Shown: piece by piece, positions 24,706 to 32,420 of the stretch
Position numbering within the stretch: the stretch's first letter is position 1
How the letters are laid out: each line of letters begins with the position of its first letter
Assembly (NCBI RefSeq): GCF_022354825.1
Contig: NZ_CP031168.1
Location: 1,675,501 to 1,739,500, forward strand
Length of the DNA stretch: 64,000 bases
DNA from: Paenibacillus sp. H1-7
Lineage (GTDB): Bacteria > Bacillota > Bacilli > Paenibacillales > NBRC-103111
Reading direction: 5' to 3'
Program-made: the position numbers and the translations under genes
Notes under the pieces: model-generated
Told to the model about the DNA's origin: nothing
The model's database searches: none
What the model saw: only the letters and a program-made list of their open reading frames with translations

Positions 24706-25494
24706 ATGAAACACATTGTAAATTACTCCGGTGGTGTTGGTAGCTGGGCCGCAGCTAAACGAGTGATCGATCAACATGGAGCTGAAAACACTATTCTGCT
24801 ATTTACTGACACACTCATTGAAGATGCGGACCTATACCGGTTCCTCCAGGAGACGGCAGATAAATTTGGTACTGAGTTAGTTTGGTTAAAAGATGGCCGT
24901 GATCCATGGCAAGTGTTTAAGGATGTGCGATGGATCGGAAATAGCCGCATTGCGCAATGCTCCCACTTGCTAAAACAGAAGGTCGCTCGTGAGTGGATAG
25001 AAACTAACTACAAGCCCGATGAAGCCATCCTGTACGTAGGCATCGATTGGACGGAAATACACCGCATGGCCTCCATTGTGAAGCACTGGAAACCTTACGA
25101 GGTAAAAGCGCCAATGTGCGAGGCTCCATACATTGATAAACCGGATATGATGCGGTTACTACAGTCTGAAGGCATTCAGAGGCCGAGTCTTTACGACCAA
25201 GGGTTCAGTCACAATAATTGCGGCGGGTTCTGCGTTAGAGGCGGACAAGGCCACTTTATCAATCTCCTTAAACAGAATCGGGAATTGTATCTGTACCACG
25301 AAGGCAAAGAGCAAGAAATGCGGGAGTACCTTGGGCGCAATGACATATCGATATTGACACGAATCGTTGATGGGGAAGAACAGACATTAACGCTTCGAAC
25401 ATTGCGTGAAGAATGGGAAAGCGGCCTGGGGATGCAAATAGATTTGTTCGACATCGGCGGCTGCGCGTGCTTTGCACAATATGAAACAGCATGA
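24706..25494 (+). CDS. PAPS reductase/PP-loop-family enzyme
   Basis: A 262-residue N-type ATP pyrophosphatase. The PP-loop is YSGGVGSWAAAKR near the N-terminus. IAQCSHLLK, a conserved GIDWTE, and HNNCGGFCVRGGQGHF follow, with a C-terminal GGCACF. This pattern is that of phage-encoded phosphoadenosine-phosphosulfate-reductase-family proteins. True sulfate reduction is unlikely in a phage; adenylation of a carboxylate or base before sulfur or amine transfer, for example in nucleic-acid modification, is possible. The CGGFC and GGCAC cysteines could hold a cluster. ATG follows GGGAGGATCGCAGA. Confidence 0.82.
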   Translation: MKHIVNYSGGVGSWAAAKRVIDQHGAENTILLFTDTLIEDADLYRFLQETADKFGTELVWLKDGRDPWQVFKDVRWIGNSRIAQCSHLLKQKVAREWIETNYKPDEAILYVGIDWTEIHRMASIVKHWKPYEVKAPMCEAPYIDKPDMMRLLQSEGIQRPSLYDQGFSHNNCGGFCVRGGQGHFINLLKQNRELYLYHEGKEQEMREYLGRNDISILTRIVDGEEQTLTLRTLREEWESGLGMQIDLFDIGGCACFAQYETA

Positions 25495-25523
25495 AAGAGA
25501 ATCACCAGGAGGGAAGAACGGAT

Positions 25524-25622
25524 ATGCAACACAAACTGACATGGTATCAGCACATATACGATTTGATCAGATACGGACCGATGGCGATACGACAATATCT
25601 TGAGGATCGGAAATTGAAGTAG
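25524..25622 (+). CDS. Tiny hypothetical protein (32 aa)
   Basis: MQHKLTWYQHIYDLIRYGPM..., basic. AGGAGGGAAGAACGGAT is a strong ribosome site, and a good site for the next gene follows at once, so translation is plausible. Confidence 0.5.
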   Translation: MQHKLTWYQHIYDLIRYGPMAIRQYLEDRKLK

Positions 25623-25637
25623 GGAGGGGTTAGGGCG

Positions 25638-26471
25638 ATGGCACGTCCCAGGAAAGAGGGAATGGAATACTTCCCTCATGATACAGATGCTTCGGGTGAT
25701 GAAAAGATTGATGCAATGCGAGCACTATTTGGAAATAACGGGTATGCCTTCTACTTCATCCTTTGCGAACGGATTTACCGCACAAGTGTAGCTGAACTGG
25801 ACGTGTCGAAGCCGGTTCTGCTGCTCCCCTTGATCAAGAAGCTCTTGGTCAGTAAGGAACAATTTGAAGAAATGCTTGTTGCGGCTTTTGAGCTCAACCT
25901 ATTCAGCCGATCTGACTATGAACAACGAGGTGTCATAACAAGCAGTGGAATTAAAAAACGCTTCGATGATGTCAATCAGATGCGGAATAGATGGAGAAAA
26001 AGCAAGGAAAAGGCACCTCAACAAGAGGTTTTCCACGAAGAAAACGATGCAGAAAAACATGAGGAAAACGCCGAAGAAACTCGGGAAAGTAAAGTAAAGG
26101 AAAGTAAAGAAATATATATTGCGCATTTTGATAAGTTTTGGAGCATCTATCCTAACAAAAAAGGAAAAGCGGCTGCACTCAAAAAGTGGATCTCGTACAA
26201 AGACACGATTGATATAGAAAAGGTGCTCGAGGGGACATTCGCATACATTGAGTACTGTAAGGCAACGGAAAGAACGTATAAAGACGGATCAACATTCGTA
26301 AACAACAAATCATGGGAAGATGATTGGACCATTCCAGCAAACAGACGATACCGGCACACAGAAAAGAATGTAGTTCAAATCGATTTCAAACCTTCTGAGG
26401 AGGAACGCAGGTATGTTGCACAAGCTTTCGCCAAACAAGGAAACGGACTACCGGCTGCCTACAACGAGTGA
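25638..26471 (+). CDS. Phage replisome organizer (Lin1244/Lin1753-like N-terminus)
   Basis: A 277-residue replication protein. The N-terminal about 95 residues (GMEYFPHDTDASGDEKIDAM, FGNNGYAFYFILCERIYR) match the Lin1244/Lin1753 (DUF4373) domain of phage replisome organizers. A charged linker (about 110-160) and a C-terminal DnaD-like part (FDKFWSIYPNKKGKAAALKKW) follow; this last block is typical of phage DnaD/replication proteins. It likely opens the origin and recruits the helicase encoded by the overlapping next gene. Start ATG at 25638 with AGGGAGGGG. Confidence 0.87.
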   Translation: MARPRKEGMEYFPHDTDASGDEKIDAMRALFGNNGYAFYFILCERIYRTSVAELDVSKPVLLLPLIKKLLVSKEQFEEMLVAAFELNLFSRSDYEQRGVITSSGIKKRFDDVNQMRNRWRKSKEKAPQQEVFHEENDAEKHEENAEETRESKVKESKEIYIAHFDKFWSIYPNKKGKAAALKKWISYKDTIDIEKVLEGTFAYIEYCKATERTYKDGSTFVNNKSWEDDWTIPANRRYRHTEKNVVQIDFKPSEEERRYVAQAFAKQGNGLPAAYNE

Positions 26472-27714
26472 GGAAGTGCTGGGGATACTCCTAAAGGATC
26501 CTTCCTTGTTGAAGGAGTATAAGCGAAAACTGAGCCCCGGAATGTTCAAAAACTATGAAACTCTATTCACCAAAATGATAGAGCTAGACGATCAGGACTC
26601 ATTCACGTTTAAAGATATCATCCTATCCTTTCCTATCCAGGCACCACAGATTCATGAGCTCCGAAACAGCATTGCATCAACCGGACGGATCGGACAACTC
26701 ATCGAGCAGCTGAAAGAAGAGTATCTAGCCGAACAAATCCACCATGTTATCTCTCGAGCGAACTACGAACTGATCACCGAAGGAAGGAGCCCCAACGAAG
26801 TTTTACCGGGGCTCCAAGAAAAAGTACAGATGCTGACCAACACCGAGTCCACTGATCTGCATGATTCTGAATCGGACGTCGAGCAGTTTTACCAGTGGGT
26901 GGACGAGGTTATGGAGGACCCAAGCAAGGCGTATGGGATGATGACCGGCATTGAGGACCTAGACGCTTTAACATCCGGATTCTATCGAGGTGATTTCATC
27001 GTGGTCGGAGCTCGGACAAGCATTGGTAAGTCGGCCTTCATGATTGAGATGGCATTACGACTTGCAAAAGCCGGTCGAACGGTTGCGATTTATTCGCTCG
27101 AGATGAGTAAGAGGCAAATATATCTTCGGATGCTGGCGAATCTAATGAGTTTGGACCTCGGGATGTTGAAGACCGGAAGAATCCCAGCAAATCGAAGGCA
27201 AGACATGAATGACTATAAAGCATTTCTGAAGTCGATTTATGTGGACGATACTCGAGCCGTTAGCGCGGATTACATAACAGACAGCATGAGAAGGGTAAAA
27301 CGGACCAGAGGACTTGACGTTGTGATGGTGGATTATCTCCAGGATGTTAAGGAGCCCGGGGAGAGTAACGATAACGGCGGCAGCGCACTTGCTCGAGTGT
27401 GTAGGAAGCTTCGAAAAGGAGCCCAAGAGTTTGATTGCGCAATGTTTGGGCTCTCCCAGGTTACTCGAGGCGTAGAAGAACGCAAAGACAAACGACCGCT
27501 TGCTAGTGACCTAGCAGGATCCACGGGGATTGAAACGAGTGCTGATGTGATCGCTATGCTTTACCGGGATGATTACTACGACCCAGCTACAGAGAAAAAG
27601 AACGTGATGGAAATAAACTTCTGCAAGCAAAGAAACGGACAAGTGGGAAAGGTGGAGATGATCTATGCAAAGAAATTCCAGCAGCTTAGACCACTCGAGA
27701 CTGGAAGATACTGA
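26413..27714 (+). CDS. DnaB-type replicative helicase
   Basis: A 433-residue hexameric helicase. The N-terminal domain (about 15-145) is a DnaB-N-like helical region. The RecA-like core follows, with Walker A GARTSIGKS (199-207), IYSLEMSKRQ (H1a), Walker B VVMVDYLQ (303-310), and DLAGSTGIETSADVI (H3/H4). It should unwind the prophage genome at the fork. It overlaps the organizer gene by 59 bp, with AGGAGGAACGCAGGT before the ATG at 26413, so the two are tightly coupled. Confidence 0.95.
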   Translation: MLHKLSPNKETDYRLPTTSEEVLGILLKDPSLLKEYKRKLSPGMFKNYETLFTKMIELDDQDSFTFKDIILSFPIQAPQIHELRNSIASTGRIGQLIEQLKEEYLAEQIHHVISRANYELITEGRSPNEVLPGLQEKVQMLTNTESTDLHDSESDVEQFYQWVDEVMEDPSKAYGMMTGIEDLDALTSGFYRGDFIVVGARTSIGKSAFMIEMALRLAKAGRTVAIYSLEMSKRQIYLRMLANLMSLDLGMLKTGRIPANRRQDMNDYKAFLKSIYVDDTRAVSADYITDSMRRVKRTRGLDVVMVDYLQDVKEPGESNDNGGSALARVCRKLRKGAQEFDCAMFGLSQVTRGVEERKDKRPLASDLAGSTGIETSADVIAMLYRDDYYDPATEKKNVMEINFCKQRNGQVGKVEMIYAKKFQQLRPLETGRY

Positions 27715-28012
27715 AACGTTTTTGAGTCAGATGTACCCACGACTAGTTATTAAAGCGCACGAGCAGGGAGATATTCAGGAGAATATGCGGGACCATCTGT
27801 TGACTCGAGGGATGTTCGAGTTGGATGAACTTGAAGAATGCTATAACGAATTGGTGAAATGCATTAAAAATAAACAGTTTTACCAACTTGTTGATCGAAT
27901 CGAAAAGGCAGAAGTGGTTATAGAGCAAGAAAAGGATTTGTACAAGAAACAATTCTATATCAAAAAAATGAAAGAGCTCGCTGCGCAGCTCGAAGGGATG
28001 GGACCGGCATGA
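27665..28012 (+). CDS. Hypothetical helical protein (115 aa)
   Basis: A 115-residue charged protein, largely helical (residues about 70-110 look coiled). It overlaps the helicase gene by 50 bp with GGTGGAGATGATCT before the ATG. It could be a helicase partner by position only. Not recognised. Confidence 0.72.
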   Translation: MQRNSSSLDHSRLEDTETFLSQMYPRLVIKAHEQGDIQENMRDHLLTRGMFELDELEECYNELVKCIKNKQFYQLVDRIEKAEVVIEQEKDLYKKQFYIKKMKELAAQLEGMGPA

Positions 28013-28266
28013 GAGTTTACTTTGAGGGTAAAACGCCACGGCAGCACACGCCAGTAACTAAAAGCGATCTGTATGAATCCGGTAAACCAGTTAACAGTGA
28101 GCCGGTTGTATCGAAGTGGTCCAAAGAAGAGATCGACCGCTATTTCAAAACAAAGTACCCCAATCTAAAGCCGCCACGGAACAGTGAAGGGCAGAAACTC
28201 AAACGCCCGATCCTTGGTGCCAAAACTGACAAAGAAAGCCAAAAAAGACGTAAAGGAGCGATGTGA
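28009..28266 (+). CDS. Hypothetical basic protein (85 aa)
   Basis: MRVYFEGKTPRQHTPVTKSD... with a lysine/arginine-rich tail (KTDKESQKRRKGAM). ATGA overlap with the gene before. Possibly nucleic-acid binding; not recognised. Confidence 0.7.
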   Translation: MRVYFEGKTPRQHTPVTKSDLYESGKPVNSEPVVSKWSKEEIDRYFKTKYPNLKPPRNSEGQKLKRPILGAKTDKESQKRRKGAM

Positions 28267-28267
28267 A

Positions 28268-28390
28268 ATGTACAGAGTAACAGCAAACAAAGGGTTTGTG
28301 AGTGAAAAGATGCCAATCCATCGTGCAGTTATCTACGCGTATGACCTTGAGAAGCTCGGTAACGTTGACGTGAGGGTGGTGCCAGCATGA
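28268..28390 (+). CDS. Tiny hypothetical protein (40 aa)
   Basis: MYRVTANKGFVSEKMPIHRA... AAGGAGCGATGTGAA precedes the ATG at 28268, and its stop overlaps the recU start (ATGA), so it is well placed in the operon. Confidence 0.65.
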   Translation: MYRVTANKGFVSEKMPIHRAVIYAYDLEKLGNVDVRVVPA

Positions 28391-28896
28391 GTATAGTGTA
28401 CGCTAACCGAGGGATGGGCCTTGAAACGCTGATCGAACACGCAAACGCACAGTACGCGTCCAAAGGAATAGCTCAGATCCAGAAGATAGCAACACCATGG
28501 AAAGTGATTCGCAAAGGAAAGCAAATCGTTAGCGCTTTCCCCGAGAAGAAAAGCACCGTGGACTTTATCGGAGTTTACGGAAAGGGTAGGGCGTTGGCAT
28601 TCGATGCAAAAAGCACTCAGAACAAGACGAGAATACCACTAGCAAACTTTGAAGATCATCAGATTAAATTTCTTTTACAGTGCTGCAGGATGGGTGGTTC
28701 AGCTTTTTATATCATCGAATTTAAAACACTCGGGGAGATTTACTACCTCCACATACTGGACTTTTTTGAATGGTACTCAAGGTTTCGGAATGAAAGTTTG
28801 ACGCTTGAGTGGATACGAAGAAAAGGCATCAAGGTCGAATCCGGAAACGGAATAGTGCTTGATTATCTAAAATCAGTTGAGGAGTGGAGTGCATGA
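28387..28896 (+). CDS. recU: RecU-type Holliday junction resolvase
   Basis: A 169-residue nuclease. Conserved blocks: NRGMGLETLIEHANAQY, IAQIQKIATPWK, KKSTVDFIGVY and ALAFDAKST (the Asp/Glu-x-Lys catalytic set), then EDHQIKFLL. RecU cuts Holliday junctions; phage copies resolve recombination intermediates made here with ERF. It is coupled by overlaps to the genes on both sides. Confidence 0.93.
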   Translation: MSIVYANRGMGLETLIEHANAQYASKGIAQIQKIATPWKVIRKGKQIVSAFPEKKSTVDFIGVYGKGRALAFDAKSTQNKTRIPLANFEDHQIKFLLQCCRMGGSAFYIIEFKTLGEIYYLHILDFFEWYSRFRNESLTLEWIRRKGIKVESGNGIVLDYLKSVEEWSA

Positions 28897-29114
28897 ACGA
28901 AACCCTTGAACAAGAAAAAGAACGTCTGCAGAAACGTCTGGAGCTGCTTAATGTGAACTCAAGAGGCAGGGATAGGATCGTGGAACGAATCAAGGCGATC
29001 AATGACGAGCTGGGGATCAATCATAAACCGCCGCCAGACGAACGAGAAGGTGCCAAGGAACGGTTTTCTTCGACAAATAATACAATTGGTCGTCCGACAG
29101 TGAACGCGTCTTAG
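28893..29114 (+). CDS. Hypothetical helical protein (73 aa)
   Basis: MNETLEQEKERLQKRLELLN... is a predicted coiled helix followed by a Pro-rich tail. ATG at 28893 overlaps the recU stop. Last gene of this operon section; 187 bp of AT-rich non-coding DNA follow. Not recognised. Confidence 0.68.
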   Translation: MNETLEQEKERLQKRLELLNVNSRGRDRIVERIKAINDELGINHKPPPDEREGAKERFSSTNNTIGRPTVNAS

Positions 29115-29301
29115 ATGGGCTTGTACGAAGTAGGAAAAGTACGTGATATGTGTAAAAGGGTTGTAAATTAAGTGTGTAAAATAATTAAATATATCATAAA
29201 CATTGGGTAAAAGTAAAATATCATAATGCACCGAATTACTAGATATGGTATAATTAAACTATAAAATTCTCGTGAAAACACCAGATAACGGAGGAATACG
29301 A
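29115..29301 (+). promoter_or_regulatory. AT-rich intergenic region with extended -10 promoter
   Basis: The region has no supported gene. TGGTATAAT at 29246-29254 is an extended -10 facing the next gene; no good -35 is seen at 29226-29231. The AT-rich stretch 29160-29240 could hold further control sites. Confidence 0.55.
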
Positions 29302-30402
29302 ATGAATACGAAAAATGAACTATTGCAAGAAATTGAGCAGTTGGAGAAAGAATTGCAAACGGTGGGTGACCGGAACGAACATATGCGGATTTCAAATTTG
29401 ATCAACGAGAAACGGGAAGAATTAAGCAAACTGAGTTTGGAGCAAGCTCACGAAGAACGGGTAACAACGGCTGTCGGGCAATTCGATCAACTTCTTGCAA
29501 GTCTTAATCTTGGTGGCATGAGCCTTCGTGAAGTAATTGGCGGGGAAAGTGAATACCAGCTTGTGTCGATTGAGCTGAAGAAAGTATTTGCTACACAAGC
29601 GGACAACTTTAGTCAACAGATCAATGACTTACAAACGAAGCACGCCGACCAGGAGCGCGCATCACTGGACCGCGAAGAACAATTACAGCGTCAGAACGAG
29701 AACCTGCAATCCACGGTTCGCAAGCTGCAGGTTGAGACGGAAGAAAACGGCCGGCTATTGAGCCAAGAACGATTGGAACGAGCTCATGCAGAGCAAGCCC
29801 GTGATAACGCGGTCAAGCAGCTGGACGAACACAAAGCAGAAATCGATCGATTGAAAAGCCATATCGACGACTTGCGTAAGGAAATCGCTGTTGGGGCGAG
29901 CGCTGCAATCAAAGTGGTGGATACGGAAGAGGAAGAACGCGAGAAGAAAGCACTTGCCGAAAAGATCCGGAGAGAACGAACGGTTTACAATCGTGATTGG
30001 GTTGATCCTATCCGCAAGGATCGTTATAAGGCATATCTCGCAGTGAGTGGCGAAGAAATCACATACCCTTGGACAGAGCAAAGCAAATACTTTGTTATTC
30101 CAGAATCCGAGGTGCCGCAGTTTCGCCAACAATACGCCAGCGAACAACAGTCTGTTGAGCCGGTTCATGGAGTGGATAAAGAGCCCGTTCAAGGTAGTGA
30201 CATAACGGGCGGACAGTTTCAAAAGCTCCCAGCCCCAGAAGTCGCAGCAATCTCGACAACCAGACAACAGTTGGATCAAGGAACACCACGCGATACTGGA
30301 GCAGTGGGATCGGATGAAGAAACGCCGGTTACAAGAAGAGAGTTTGAAGAACTTAAGGGCAGAGTAGAAGCGCTGGAGCTAGGGAAGGGAGCTGTGGCGT
30401 AA
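29302..30402 (+). CDS. Coiled-coil phage protein
   Basis: A 366-residue protein dominated by coiled coil (about 1-45 and 100-230, heptad-rich with Glu/Gln/Lys). A middle block (RTVYNRDWVDPIRKDRYKAY, YPWTEQSKYFVIPE) may be a small folded domain. The C-terminal helix is RREFEELKGRVEALELG. ATG at 29302 follows CGGAGGAATACGA; an earlier GTG at 29272 precedes that site. It has its own promoter. Function unknown; it could be a structural or scaffolding factor for early complexes. Confidence 0.72.
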   Translation: MNTKNELLQEIEQLEKELQTVGDRNEHMRISNLINEKREELSKLSLEQAHEERVTTAVGQFDQLLASLNLGGMSLREVIGGESEYQLVSIELKKVFATQADNFSQQINDLQTKHADQERASLDREEQLQRQNENLQSTVRKLQVETEENGRLLSQERLERAHAEQARDNAVKQLDEHKAEIDRLKSHIDDLRKEIAVGASAAIKVVDTEEEEREKKALAEKIRRERTVYNRDWVDPIRKDRYKAYLAVSGEEITYPWTEQSKYFVIPESEVPQFRQQYASEQQSVEPVHGVDKEPVQGSDITGGQFQKLPAPEVAAISTTRQQLDQGTPRDTGAVGSDEETPVTRREFEELKGRVEALELGKGAVA

Positions 30403-30563
30403 TGGAAGACGGATACGATTTCGCAAGTGCCATAAAGGATGTTGATAGACAGATGCCAGCAGCGGCATATCAGATTAGGAAATATATCGATCGATTGAAA
30501 CGACAAATTAATCAGCCTGCAACAACAGACGAAAATAGGGAAACAGAAAATAGTAATTCCTAG
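30402..30563 (+). CDS. Hypothetical protein (53 aa)
   Basis: MEDGYDFASAIKDVDRQMPA... helical. Start overlaps the previous stop (TAATG). Followed by a terminator-like hairpin. Not recognised. Confidence 0.62.
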   Translation: MEDGYDFASAIKDVDRQMPAAAYQIRKYIDRLKRQINQPATTDENRETENSNS

Positions 30564-30627
30564 GCCGAAGGGCATCGATATCGACCGAATAGGCTCAGCT
30601 TGCGGGGGCCGAATACAATAATCCAAC

Positions 30628-30657
30628 GCCTCGTTAAACAAAGCGAGGCTTTCTTAT
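30628..30657 (+). terminator. Probable terminator
   Basis: GCCTCG (30628-30633) and CGAGGC (30644-30649) with a 10-nt loop, then TTTCTTAT. Modest strength. Confidence 0.6.
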
Positions 30658-30671
30658 AGGGAGTGGTAGTA

Positions 30672-30854
30672 GTGAAATTATACGAGTTCACACGGAGTAA
30701 AAACGGCAAGAAAGTATATATCAGGGACAGTGCAATTACAGCGGTATCGTTTGACGATGGAGAAACGTCGATATTTACGGTGGGCGATCCTGTCCCATTT
30801 ACAGTGAAAGAAAGCATCGGAGAAGTATTACGAACCATCACGGAAACTCCATAA
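30672..30854 (+). CDS. Hypothetical protein (60 aa)
   Basis: MKLYEFTRSKNGKKVYIRDS... The start is GTG at 30672, 8 nt after AGGGAG. Strand-rich; similar short proteins occur in Gram-positive phages. Not recognised. Confidence 0.65.
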   Translation: MKLYEFTRSKNGKKVYIRDSAITAVSFDDGETSIFTVGDPVPFTVKESIGEVLRTITETP

Positions 30855-30868
30855 AAGGAGCTAAGAGA

Positions 30869-31114
30869 ATGAATGAAATCAACGATATTATCTACTCATC
30901 GCTAAACGAAGTATACGGAAACCAACTAAGAACCATAGTAGAGCGCGATGTAATAAACGAGGAAGATTACAGATGCATTTCATTTGATGCATGGTATCAA
31001 AACGGCGATAAGGTCGGAATTTACGCCTACTACTCATTTGTTGAACAAGGTGTATTCCATATTTACGAAAGTGCTGGCGAGAATCTAGGGATGGTCGAGC
31101 CAATGCGAGGATAG
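30869..31114 (+). CDS. Hypothetical protein (81 aa)
   Basis: MNEINDIIYSSLNEVYGNQL..., acidic, with FDAWYQNGDKVGIYAYYSF. AAGGAGCTAAGAGA precedes the ATG. Not recognised. Confidence 0.68.
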   Translation: MNEINDIIYSSLNEVYGNQLRTIVERDVINEEDYRCISFDAWYQNGDKVGIYAYYSFVEQGVFHIYESAGENLGMVEPMRG

Positions 31115-31140
31115 AACTGAAACGGGCGAGGTGAATGACG

Positions 31141-31629
31141 ATGAGCAAGGATAAGGTTACAGAGTTGCTGAAGAACTACAAGAGTTACAAAGCAGCAATC
31201 GAAGACTACGAACGACCATATGGCGAGGATAACTACGGTAAGTACATGGTCGCAGCACCTTGCAGAACGGCAGGATACTCAGATATGCCAATGGGCGGGA
31301 GCTACGGACCAAGAGTGCCAAAGCTAACGGGCGACTGGTACTACGAGGATTTCAAGGAGTACGAGGAATATCAATATGTGGTGAGACGGATCGGCATTGC
31401 TCTTGATGCATTGAATACGGATGAAAGAACGGTCATTACGTTGAAGTGGCTGGATGATTTCACACTTGACGAAATATCTCAGCGCAAACGCTTCAGCCTA
31501 CCAACGGTGAAAAGGATCCATCGTCGGGCACTGGAAAAGCTAGAAATCAGCCTGAAGTTCGTTAGGCCCCCAGGTTGGAAGCATACTGACGAAGATGGCG
31601 TGAAAATTTACGATAAAAACGCAAGTTGA
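31141..31629 (+). CDS. ArpU/sigma-70 region 4-like late regulator
   Basis: A 162-residue protein. The C-terminal half is a sigma-70 region 4-type HTH: ALNTDERTVITLKWLDDFTLDEISQ and SLPTVKRIHRRALEKLEISL. This and the position just before the packaging genes fit an ArpU-type activator of late transcription. ATG at 31141 is chosen because GAGGTG lies 7 nt upstream; an in-frame ATG at 31135 is too close to it. A 7-bp inverted repeat at 31648-31679 may be its target. Confidence 0.8.
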   Translation: MSKDKVTELLKNYKSYKAAIEDYERPYGEDNYGKYMVAAPCRTAGYSDMPMGGSYGPRVPKLTGDWYYEDFKEYEEYQYVVRRIGIALDALNTDERTVITLKWLDDFTLDEISQRKRFSLPTVKRIHRRALEKLEISLKFVRPPGWKHTDEDGVKIYDKNAS

Positions 31630-31647
31630 TACTTTATTGAACCCCAA

Positions 31648-31679
31648 ATGATACGTTTTACCTGTTATATTTGTATCAT
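31648..31679 (+). promoter_or_regulatory. Inverted repeat in the late control region
   Basis: ATGATAC (31648-31654) and GTATCAT (31673-31679), perfect 7-bp arms with an 18-nt spacer, just after the ArpU-like gene. No clear sigmaA promoter is visible. The 183 bp at 31630-31812 hold this, the terminator below, and no supported gene. Confidence 0.45.
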
Positions 31680-31748
31680 GGAGAATAGTTCGTGACGTTC
31701 AGATGGCTGCTTGATCAGTCTGCCGTCAAACTCTCTCTAATGGCGACG

Positions 31749-31795
31749 AAGAAGCTCATTACCTGATGCAACCGGGTGATGCAGCTTCTTTTTGC
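31749..31795 (+). terminator. Rho-independent terminator before the late genes
   Basis: AAGAAGCT (31749-31756) pairs with AGCTTCTT (31783-31790), extended inward by CATTACC/GGTGATG, and followed by TTT. It may separate early and late transcripts or be read through under late control. Confidence 0.75.
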
Positions 31796-31812
31796 TATAC
31801 CCGAGGTGAAAT

Positions 31813-31920
31813 ATGGACATATGGGCGCTACAGTTAGATACCGTAAGCATCATGTCCATATGTATTGTGTATTGGGTGAAAGTGTATGACTGGGCTTATA
31901 AGGAGCGAGAAGAGGAATGA
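31813..31920 (+). CDS. Small membrane peptide (35 aa)
   Basis: MDIWALQLDTVSIMSICIVY... one hydrophobic segment, then a charged end (KEREEE). GAGGTGAAAT precedes the ATG. It overlaps the next small gene by 4 bp. Function unknown. Confidence 0.55.
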   Translation: MDIWALQLDTVSIMSICIVYWVKVYDWAYKEREEE

Positions 31921-31994
31921 CTGCTCTAGGAATATTCTTTTTTACGATGGCTGTCTTATTGGCAGCTTATTTTATTTCATACAAGGTGAGGTGA
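31917..31994 (+). CDS. Small membrane peptide (25 aa)
   Basis: MTALGIFFFTMAVLLAAYFI... a single transmembrane helix and KVR tail. ATGA overlap with the gene before; GAAGAGG upstream. The 3' end holds the ribosome site of terS. Function unknown. Confidence 0.5.
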   Translation: MTALGIFFFTMAVLLAAYFISYKVR

Positions 31995-32000
31995 ATGGTC

Positions 32001-32420
32001 ATGGCAGAACTGACCGAAAAGCAAAAGCGATTCGCTGACTACTTCATCGAGTCAGGGAACGCCACTGAAGCAGCAATAAGAGCTGGTTATAGTGAGAAGA
32101 CGGCACGGTTTATAGGTGCTGAAAACTTAACAAAACCCAACATTAGCGCGTATATAGACGAAATGTTAGGTAAGAAAGATAACGAACGCATTGCCAGCCA
32201 AGATGAAGTGCTTGAGTTCCTGACCAGTGTTATGCGCGGTGAAGTCATTGAACGGGTGCCGCTCCTTATTGGTCAGGGTATGCAGGAGCTCGTTGACAAT
32301 GTGCCGCCGGTGCAAGTCCGGAAGAGTGCTGCTGAACTTCTTGGCAAACGATACAGGCTATTTACTGACAACTTGAACCTAGGAGGTACAGTAGGCGTTC
32401 AGGTGGTCGATGATATATGA
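32001..32420 (+). CDS. terS: Terminase small subunit
   Basis: A 139-residue DNA-recognition subunit of the packaging motor. LTEKQKRFADYFIESGNATEAAIRAGYS is the standard Terminase_2 N-terminal HTH, followed by TARFIGAENLTKPNISAYI. ATG at 32001 has GAGGTG at a good distance; the in-frame ATG at 31995 is too close. It overlaps terL by 4 bp. Confidence 0.93.
   Translation: MAELTEKQKRFADYFIESGNATEAAIRAGYSEKTARFIGAENLTKPNISAYIDEMLGKKDNERIASQDEVLEFLTSVMRGEVIERVPLLIGQGMQELVDNVPPVQVRKSAAELLGKRYRLFTDNLNLGGTVGVQVVDDI

Noticed and set aside
29115..29171. 18-codon frame starting MGLYEVGK
   Set aside because: No ribosome site and too short to support.
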